From assembly GCA_025935515.1 (NCBI GenBank), contig JAICVC010000013.1, positions 1 to 23,385 on the forward strand: a DNA stretch of 23,385 nucleotides, written 5' to 3'. This stretch comes from Sphingomonas sp. (GTDB lineage: Bacteria; Pseudomonadota; Alphaproteobacteria; Sphingomonadales; Sphingomonadaceae). Positions 7,808 through 13,363 of the stretch are shown piece after piece; the stretch's first letter is position 1; the number at the start of each line of letters is the position of its first letter. The position numbers were made by a program, and so were the translations under genes. The notes under the pieces are model-generated. The model did no database searches. It was not told the DNA's origin and saw only the letters and a list, made by a program, of their open reading frames with translations.

Positions 7808-8080
7808 TCAAGCCGCTTTCACCACTAGCCCCTTGGCAATCAGTTCATCGATGAGCCCCTGGAGTTCCAAAGAGCACTGATCCTCGCCGATTTCATACTC
7901 TTCCAGAAGCGCATCCCGCAGCTGTTGAAAGTTCTTGGGCGTCTTCAACTCGCGCCAGATCGAGGTCGCCACGCTGTTGAAACCGAAGCACTCGCCGGCT
8001 TTGGGGTCGAGCGCAACTAGCTCGTCGCCCAATTCCGCTTCCATCAGGTCGATCGCACGCCTGTAAACAGTCTCGGTCAC
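7808..8080 (-). CDS. PqqD-like peptide recognition protein (lasso B1 / PqqD_rel type)
   Basis: About 90 residues with the PqqD winged-helix pattern: a first beta pair with ELVALDPKAGECFGFNSVATSIWRELKTPKNFQQL, then an acidic helix EEYEIGEDQCSLELQGLIDELIAKGLV. PqqD domains bind precursor leaders and deliver them to the leader peptidase and cyclase, so this is the likely partner of the B2-like protein at 4351-4779 and of the 37-residue peptide. I prefer GTG 8080 because a GGAGG sits just before it. ATG 8098 extends the frame by six residues but starts 3 bases after the tRNA-Lys 3' end and leaves no room for a ribosome binding site. The gene appears to be first in a PqqD-precursor-cyclase operon that may depend on read-through from the tRNA. 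Confidence 0.85.
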   Translation of the reverse strand: MTETVYRRAIDLMEAELGDELVALDPKAGECFGFNSVATSIWRELKTPKNFQQLRDALLEEYEIGEDQCSLELQGLIDELIAKGLVVKAA

Positions 8081-8100
8081 GCCCCCTCCGCCACGCATGC

Positions 8101-8176
8101 TGGTGAGCCCAGCTGGATTCGAACCAGCGACCTACTGATTAAAAGTCAGTTGCTCTACCGACTGAGCTATGGGCCC
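8101..8176 (-). tRNA. tRNA-Lys (anticodon UUU)
   Basis: On the minus strand a 76-nt cloverleaf can be drawn. The acceptor arm GGGCCCA pairs with TGGGCTC (one G-U pair). The D-arm region is AGCTCAGTCGGTAGAGC. The anticodon stem-loop CTGACTTTTAATCAG has TTT as anticodon. The T-arm CTGGTTCGAATCCAG is followed by discriminator A and an encoded CCA. The PqqD-like gene begins directly downstream, so maturation of the tRNA would generate the 5' end of the RiPP mRNA if they share a promoter. Confidence 0.95.
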
Positions 8177-8211
8177 GACCAGCCGCGGTTCCGTTACCCG
8201 CGAGGAGGGCG

Positions 8212-8311
8212 GCGGGCAAGGCGTTGGCGAGGTGGCGGATGCTGAGGCTCCCGACGCGCCACCCTGGAGCAATCGTTGCCAGCGGCTGCAGGACGAAGCC
8301 GCGCTGGCCAG
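8212..8311 (-). pseudogene. Degraded extra copy of the folK 3' end
   Basis: Read on the minus strand, this stretch can be translated as GQRGFVLQPLATIAP followed by GWRVGSLSIRHLANALPA. This is recognisably the C-terminal HPPK region and parallels GQRSFVLEPLATIAPAWN in the intact folK at 10154-10633. By hand the two DNA stretches match at about two thirds of positions, with one single-base indel near the end. Upstream the homology is lost, with frame disruption around 8312-8345, and no start codon is available. The fragment is too diverged to be a recent duplication; it may be the remains of a former folK copy or of a foreign allele. The rest of the 8177-8462 gap shows no gene, only a weak palindrome near 8405. 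Confidence 0.55.
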
Positions 8312-8462
8312 CAGTTCCTGTGGGAGGAGGACCCGCAAGGCTTCCGCGTCAAAGTGACCGCAACGGGGCGCAGTCCTGCCTGCTCAGTATCGTATCGGCG
8401 GCAAGCGGCCGTTTGCGACAGCGACCTCGCGGCTTTAGCTTAATCCAATATTCTCACAATGT

Positions 8463-9965
8463 TCACGACGGCTTTTTGCAAATCGCAAACCACTGGTGAC
8501 CACACGTCATCGGCTCAATCCCTACAATGTCGAAATATTTCGACCACTGATGGTAAAGATAATCGGTTGTATGAAAGGTAGACCGGTAATAATCTTCCTT
8601 CTCAATCACACCAGTTAACGCATCATCCACAACATAGTCTTCTATGCCACGCTGCCGGTAATTCTCAATCATATCAACAGAAAATTCCCTTGAGTACGCC
8701 GCAGCCTCACCATGATAGCTAAGAAATGCAATCCCACCAGGCCTCAAAACGCGACGCAGCTCTGCAAGCCACAAATCTTGAGTAGGCTCCGTCAGATGCG
8801 TGAAAATGCTCAGTCCATAGACGATGTCGAATGTGTCGTTAGCGAAGCTTAGCGGGGGAAATAGACCCGATACGTCAAAGGTTGCGCCGACAACATGTTG
8901 TTTCGACCAAGCTATATTCACCGGATCTATGTCGATGCCATGAATACGTGCCCCGGGCGCAATTTTGATCAGCGGTTGAGTGTTACGGGCGCAGCCGCAA
9001 CCCCAATCCAAAATGGTGTCCAACTCCGCGAGCGAACGCTCGAGATACTTCTGACACATCCAGTCGAGGTGAACGACGTTGGTCCAACCTCCGACCACGT
9101 AGCTTGTCCACGCGTCCCAATAGTGTCCAATAACGCGCTTAATCATGTCGGGTTCGGGAATCGACGTGGCGCATTCGGTGCCAAGGTCGCCAACAGGTAT
9201 TGCCGTCAACGGCATCGTGAACGGCGTTCCATCGCACTCGTAAGATAGGTTAACGACAATGAGGTCGTCGCTTGGTTCAGCAATCGTGGCCTCATATCGA
9301 AATCCTAGATTGGTCGCCGGAGAATAGAACCACAGGCCCTCAGCTCTCCCCCTGGTTGGCAACCCCAACGTTAGCCGTGCTCGGATTTCACCATCCGCGC
9401 ATGGCTGCACATGACTTGCACGCTCCGAAGCGACACGAATGTCGCCGGCTACAGTGACATGATAATGCTTTGCTAAAGGATCAGGGTTCGCGCTCGCCTC
9501 GAAGAACAGGCAATACGGACCTCCTAGCTCCGGAGTGGCGTACTTCTTCGCTAAATAGCTTCGGAAATACTCGAAGCCGCCATCGAGCGGTTGGTTGGTT
9601 GCGCCCTCGGTGACTTCTACTCTGGGTAGATCTGCATAAGATATTGTGTGTGGAAATCGAAACCTGAACCGTCGAGCATTGCTGGGAAGCCCTAAGTCGA
9701 TTTGATCCGGTGCTTCTATATTGGCTCGGGCGCTTCCAAGGTATTCCGTCCCGATCGTGATGTGGACAGCAAGCTCGTCCAGCGCGACGTGCTCATTTAG
9801 CACCCAACCAGCCACGCCGTGGATATCAATCAGATCCACGTAACCCCTAACTGAGCTCACGCGGATTTTTGGACTTATGGCGGCGAACGGCGGCAGTGCT
9901 GCTTTGCTAAACTTCGGCAATTCGAAGAAGCGGAGGTTTGTAAGCCACTGTTGAACACGGCGCAT
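8463..9965 (-). CDS. Class I SAM-dependent methyltransferase with an unidentified N-terminal half
   Basis: About 500 residues. The C-terminal half is a Rossmann-fold methyltransferase: ILDWGCGCARNT is motif I (the glycine-rich SAM loop), IHGIDIDP is motif II with the acidic ribose-binding residue, FDIVYGLSIFTHL is motif IV, and LRRVLRPGGIAFLSYHG is the following strand. The N-terminal 230 residues are beta-rich. Near residues 35-110 (GYVDLIDIHGVAGWVLNE, then a stretch ending FRFRFP) they resemble the accessory domain seen in some polysaccharide glycosyltransferases; I cannot name it with certainty. ATG 9965 is preceded by GAGGG at about 7 bases and is preferred over TTG 10019. Codon use is clearly more AT-rich than in the neighbouring genes, suggesting horizontal origin. 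A sugar- or glycan-modifying role is possible but unproven. Confidence 0.85.
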   Translation of the reverse strand: MRRVQQWLTNLRFFELPKFSKAALPPFAAISPKIRVSSVRGYVDLIDIHGVAGWVLNEHVALDELAVHITIGTEYLGSARANIEAPDQIDLGLPSNARRFRFRFPHTISYADLPRVEVTEGATNQPLDGGFEYFRSYLAKKYATPELGGPYCLFFEASANPDPLAKHYHVTVAGDIRVASERASHVQPCADGEIRARLTLGLPTRGRAEGLWFYSPATNLGFRYEATIAEPSDDLIVVNLSYECDGTPFTMPLTAIPVGDLGTECATSIPEPDMIKRVIGHYWDAWTSYVVGGWTNVVHLDWMCQKYLERSLAELDTILDWGCGCARNTQPLIKIAPGARIHGIDIDPVNIAWSKQHVVGATFDVSGLFPPLSFANDTFDIVYGLSIFTHLTEPTQDLWLAELRRVLRPGGIAFLSYHGEAAAYSREFSVDMIENYRQRGIEDYVVDDALTGVIEKEDYYRSTFHTTDYLYHQWSKYFDIVGIEPMTCGHQWFAICKKPS

Positions 9966-10153
9966 AGTCAGCCCTCGTCGACCACGCGCAGGTGTTTGCT
10001 GCCTGTTAAAGAGAGTCAACGTCGAGCAGGAGCGGACTGACTCACTCCTCCACCCTTACTTCCGCTTTAGGGCGTCTCACTGGGTGATTACTCCGACAGT
10101 TTTTCGCGCTGCGAAAGCAGGGCTGAGTGCTGGTGATCCTGCCTGGCGCGCGG

Positions 10154-10633
10154 TTAGCCCCGCCGACGTTTGCGGGCAAGGCGGTGCGCGAGGTGGCGCA
10201 CTGTCAAAGGTCCAAGGTTCCAGGCCGGCGCGATTGTGGCGAGCGGCTCGAGGACGAAGCTGCGCTGGCCGAGCTGGGCGTGAGGGATCGTCAGCCGGTG
10301 CGACTGGAACTTGCCGCCGCTCCAGAGCGCGATGTCGAGATCGAGCACGCGCGGCCCCCAGTGGCGTCCGCGCCGGCGGCCAAAATCGCTCTCGAGCGCC
10401 TTGAGGCGCGTCAGCATGTCCGCCGGCTCGAGGTCGCTTTCGACCAGCGCGACGGCATTGGCGAAGTCGCGCCCGGCCCCGCCATGCGCCGTGTTGAGGA
10501 CGATCGGCGACGCGTCGAACAGTCCGAACTCCTGGTCGAGCCTGGCGATCGCGGCCTCGACGACGCCTGCGGGACGCCCGTAGCGGCCGTGCGGCCGGTT
10601 GGATCCGATCGCGATGGCGTAAAGGTGGGACAT
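10154..10633 (-). CDS. folK: 2-amino-4-hydroxy-6-hydroxymethyldihydropteridine diphosphokinase (HPPK)
   Basis: A 159-residue protein, the usual HPPK length. It transfers pyrophosphate from ATP to 6-hydroxymethyl-7,8-dihydropterin in folate synthesis. The signature GRRRGRHWGPRVLDLDIALW is clear, including the LDLD pair that binds magnesium. The N-terminus YAIAIGSNRPHGRYG and the FANAVALVESDL strand also fit. The C-terminal TIPHAQLGQRSFVLEPLATIAP matches the PHP...R.FVL.PL family pattern. The ATG at 10633 lies 10 bases from a palindromic repeat element that fills the space to the divergent glycosylase gene; the outward-facing GGAGG of that element sits about 13 bases before the ATG. Confidence 0.95.
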   Translation of the reverse strand: MSHLYAIAIGSNRPHGRYGRPAGVVEAAIARLDQEFGLFDASPIVLNTAHGGAGRDFANAVALVESDLEPADMLTRLKALESDFGRRRGRHWGPRVLDLDIALWSGGKFQSHRLTIPHAQLGQRSFVLEPLATIAPAWNLGPLTVRHLAHRLARKRRRG

Positions 10634-10643
10634 GCGGCTGTCT

Positions 10644-10777
10644 TATCCTCCCCTGCATTTGCAGGGGAGGGGGACCGCCGAAGGCGGTGGAGGGGCCTTC
10701 TTCGAGCGCTACAAGACCCCTCCACCATTGAATCTCCGTTCAATGGTCCCCCTCCCCCAGAAATCTGGGGGAGGATA
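10644..10777. repeat. 134-bp palindromic repeat element (REP/MITE-like) filling the folK-glycosylase intergenic space
   Basis: The ends are exact inverted repeats, TATCCTCCCC and GGGGAGGATA. Inside lie four short palindromes: CCCCTGCATTTGCAGGGG, ACCGCCGAAGGCGGT, CCATTGAATCTCCGTTCAATGG and CCCCCAGAAATCTGGGGG. The order of alternating hairpins is typical of small non-coding repeats that are common in sphingomonads. It occupies nearly all of the 148-bp gap between divergent folK and the uracil-DNA glycosylase gene. The right-hand terminal repeat provides the GGAGG that precedes the glycosylase ATG. No transposase is present and no target-site duplication is obvious. Confidence 0.75.
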
Positions 10778-10781
10778 TGGG

Positions 10782-11453
10782 ATGACCATGCAACCCGCCG
10801 ACCTCTCCCCGATTCCCGAGGCCGAAGCGCCGCGCGACTGCCCGCTGTGTCCGCGGCTGGTCGCGTTTCGTCAAGAATGCCGGGCCGAGCATCCGGGCTG
10901 GTGGAACGCGCCGGTCCCGGCGTTCGGCGACCCTGACGCCTGGCTGGCGATCGTCGGCCTCGCGCCGGGCAAGCATGGCGCCAACCGGACTGGACGCCCG
11001 TTCACCGGCGATTACGCGGGTGAGCTGCTCTACGCGACCCTGCGCAAGTTCGGGCTGGCCGCGGGCGAATATCGCGCCGATCCGCACGACGGCCTCGAGC
11101 TTTGCGGCGCGATCATCCTCAACGCGGTCAAATGCCTGCCGCCCGCGAACAAGCCCGAGCCGCGCGAGATCGCGACCTGCCGCAACTATTTCGAAGCTGC
11201 GCTGGCTGCTTTGCCAAATGTGCGGGTGCTGGTGGCGCTCGGCCAAATCGCCCACGTCGCCGCCGCGCGGGCGCTGGGGCTGCCACCAGTCTCGACCAAG
11301 TTCGGTCACGGCGCCGAAAATGTCGCGCCCGGCGGCCGCATCCTGCTGTCGAGCTATCACTGCTCGCGCTACAATCAGAACACCGGCCGCCTCGATGCCA
11401 CGATGTTCGAAAGCGTGTTCGAGCGGGCGCTCGCTCTCAAATGTCTTCTGTGA
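10782..11453 (+). CDS. Uracil-DNA glycosylase, family 5 (UdgB type)
   Basis: A 223-residue protein that removes uracil or deaminated bases from DNA. The family motif GLAPGKHGANRTGRPFTGDYAG (about residues 59-80) is diagnostic for family 5. Four cysteines fit an iron-sulfur cluster: CPLC at 20-23, then C118 in AVKCLPP and C133 in ATCRNY. The late motif LLSSYHCSRYNQNTGRL corresponds to the SYHPS..N..TGRL motif, with Cys in place of the usual Pro. ATG 10782 is chosen because GGAGG lies 7 bases upstream, inside the end of the repeat element; ATG 10788 is an alternative. The upstream open frame to 10632 only reads through the repeat. The 3' end overlaps the facing aguB gene by 17 bases. Confidence 0.9.
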   Translation: MTMQPADLSPIPEAEAPRDCPLCPRLVAFRQECRAEHPGWWNAPVPAFGDPDAWLAIVGLAPGKHGANRTGRPFTGDYAGELLYATLRKFGLAAGEYRADPHDGLELCGAIILNAVKCLPPANKPEPREIATCRNYFEAALAALPNVRVLVALGQIAHVAAARALGLPPVSTKFGHGAENVAPGGRILLSSYHCSRYNQNTGRLDATMFESVFERALALKCLL

Positions 11454-12288
11454 GCCGTCCGTAAAGCTCCGGCCGGCGGTCGCGGAAGAAGCCGAAGGCG
11501 GCGCGGTGCTTTTTGGCCGCCGCGAGGTCGAGCGTCGCGATCAGCACGCCGGTTTCCTCGGCGCCGAACTCAGCCAGGATGTCGCCGCGCTCGTCGCAGA
11601 TGAAGCTGTGGCCGTAGAAGCGCTGGCCGCACTCGATGCCGATGCGGTTGGCGGCGACGACCGGCACGACGTTCGAGACGGCGTGGCCGATCATCGCGCG
11701 ACGCCAGAGCCGCGACGTGTCGAGGTCGGGATCGTGCGGCTCGGTGCCGATTGCGGTCGGGTAGAAGAGGATCTCGGCGCCCATCAGCATCATCGCGCGC
11801 GCAGTCTCCGGATACCATTGGTCCCAGCAGACGCCGACGCCGAGGGTCGAGCTGTGCGGCCCGTTCCACACCTTGAAGCCGGTGTTGCCTGGGCGGAAGT
11901 AGAATTTCTCCTCGTAACCCGGGCCGTCGGGGATGTGGCTTTTGCGGTAGACTCCGGCGACTTTGCCGTCCGGGCCGACCATCGCCAGGCTGTTGTAATG
12001 GTGCGGCCCGTCGAGCTCGAAGAAGCTGGTCGGAATCCAGATTTTCAGTTCTTCGGCGAGCTGCTGCATGGCGAGCACCGATGGATGCTCCGCGGTCGCT
12101 CTGGCAGTCGCGAACAGGCTCTCATCCTCGACCCGGCAGAAATAGGGGCCTTCGAACAGCTCGGGCGGGAGCACGACCTGCGCGCCTTTGCCCGCCGCCT
12201 CACGCACCAGCTCGCTCACCGCGCGGATGTTGGCGTCAGTGTCGTCGGTGAAGGCGAGCTGCAACGCCGCGACGGTGATCTTGCTCAT
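11437..12288 (-). CDS. aguB: N-carbamoylputrescine amidase
   Basis: A 283-residue nitrilase-superfamily enzyme that hydrolyses N-carbamoylputrescine to putrescine, CO2 and ammonia. The catalytic triad is visible as Glu43 (LPPELFEG), Lys116 (YRKSHIPDGPGY) and Cys154 (GVCWDQWYPE). PELFEGPYFC, YEEKFYFRPGNTGF and AIGTEPHDP are characteristic of this subgroup. The ATG overlaps the stop of aguA by 4 bases (ATGA), so the two enzymes of the agmatine route are co-translated. The length and motifs are complete. The 3' end overlaps that of the facing glycosylase gene. Confidence 0.95.
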   Translation of the reverse strand: MSKITVAALQLAFTDDTDANIRAVSELVREAAGKGAQVVLPPELFEGPYFCRVEDESLFATARATAEHPSVLAMQQLAEELKIWIPTSFFELDGPHHYNSLAMVGPDGKVAGVYRKSHIPDGPGYEEKFYFRPGNTGFKVWNGPHSSTLGVGVCWDQWYPETARAMMLMGAEILFYPTAIGTEPHDPDLDTSRLWRRAMIGHAVSNVVPVVAANRIGIECGQRFYGHSFICDERGDILAEFGAEETGVLIATLDLAAAKKHRAAFGFFRDRRPELYGRLTEDI

Positions 12289-13271
12289 GCCGGGACCTGT
12301 TGGGAAATGCAGTGGAAGCTGCCGCCTCCGGTCAGGATGTGGTCGGCGCGAAGGCCGATTGCAACGCGCTCGGGAAACAGCGCCTGGACGACATCGACCG
12401 CGGCCTGATCCATCGCCGCGCCATATTGGGGCACCACCACCGCGGCATTGCCGATATAAAAATTCATGTAGCTCGCCGGGATGATGTCGCCGTCCTCGTC
12501 GGTGACGCGGCCAGGCGAGGGGAGGGTGACGATATCGAGATGGGCGTCGCCGAGGCGGCGGGCAGCGTCCTTGTAAACAGCCGCATTGGGGTCGTCCTTG
12601 GCTGCGGTCGGGATCGCGACGCGCCCTGGCGCCACGAAGCGCGCGAGATTGTCGATATGCCCGTCGGTATGATCGTTCATCAGCCCCGAGCCGAACCAGA
12701 TCACGCGTTCGAAGCCGAGATCGTCGAGCAGCCGCTCCTCCGTCTGTTCGCGGGTCAGTGTGTTGCGATTGGGATTAAGCAGGCATTGCTCGGTGGTCAG
12801 CACGGTGCCTGAACCGTCACCCTCGATCGCGCCGCCTTCGAGGATCCACCCGGCCTTGGCGAAAGGCAGCGACGCCCGCTTGGCCAGGCGCTCGCCGACG
12901 TCCTGGTCCCCGTCGAGATCGTATTTCCCGCCCCAGCCGTTGAAGCCGAAGCCCTGCGCGCGGCGCCCGCTGCCGCTGCCGAGGATGATCGGCCCGGTAT
13001 CCCTCAGCCAGATGTCGCCGAACGGCTCGACGATCACCTCGGCGAACGGCGCCAGCTTGCGCGCACTCGCCGCCGCACCCTCGTGCGCAGCCACGAGCCA
13101 GACCTTCTCGGCCCGTCCGCCGGCATGGATTGCCTGCGCGAAGGCCCCAACTTCCTGTTCGGCAGCCTCGAGATCGCCGAGCCACAGCGCCGGATCGCTC
13201 GGAAAGCCGATCCACACCGCTTCGTGCGGCGCCCATTCGGGAAGCGGTGGGCGAAGTGCTGAACTCGACAT
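12285..13271 (-). CDS. aguA: Agmatine deiminase
   Basis: A 328-residue peptidyl-arginine-deiminase-fold enzyme converting agmatine to N-carbamoylputrescine. Visible family features are PEWAPHEAVWIGFP at the N-terminus, IWLRDTGPI, FGFNGWGGKY, EGGAIEGDGSGT, and NDHTDGHIDNLARF with the catalytic His/Asp. The terminal GGGSFHCISQQVPA carries the nucleophile Cys321. It is the upstream gene of the aguA-aguB pair. The ATG at 13271 lies 92 bases from the divergent TPR gene, a gap that must hold both promoters. The protein is slightly shorter than plant homologues but of normal bacterial length, with no sign of truncation. Confidence 0.95.
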   Translation of the reverse strand: MSSSALRPPLPEWAPHEAVWIGFPSDPALWLGDLEAAEQEVGAFAQAIHAGGRAEKVWLVAAHEGAAASARKLAPFAEVIVEPFGDIWLRDTGPIILGSGSGRRAQGFGFNGWGGKYDLDGDQDVGERLAKRASLPFAKAGWILEGGAIEGDGSGTVLTTEQCLLNPNRNTLTREQTEERLLDDLGFERVIWFGSGLMNDHTDGHIDNLARFVAPGRVAIPTAAKDDPNAAVYKDAARRLGDAHLDIVTLPSPGRVTDEDGDIIPASYMNFYIGNAAVVVPQYGAAMDQAAVDVVQALFPERVAIGLRADHILTGGGSFHCISQQVPA

Positions 13272-13363
13272 GCGCCGCGCCGCTATCAGGCCGATGCATC
13301 GGCGCCAAGAGTGCTTGTCGATGGCGGTGGAGCGTGCAGAATGTGTCTGCCGAAGAAGGGGGA

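Noticed and set aside
8132..8338. 68-residue minus-strand frame
   Set aside because: It overlaps tRNA-Lys and the folK remnant in the wrong frame; no ribosome binding site.
10975..12408. 477-residue open frame on the plus strand
   Set aside because: It overlaps the glycosylase out of frame and aguB antisense; no recognisable motif and a composition typical of shadow frames.
13130..13363. Upstream extension of the TPR gene
   Set aside because: It runs antisense through the start of aguA, and the signal peptide begins at 13364/13367.
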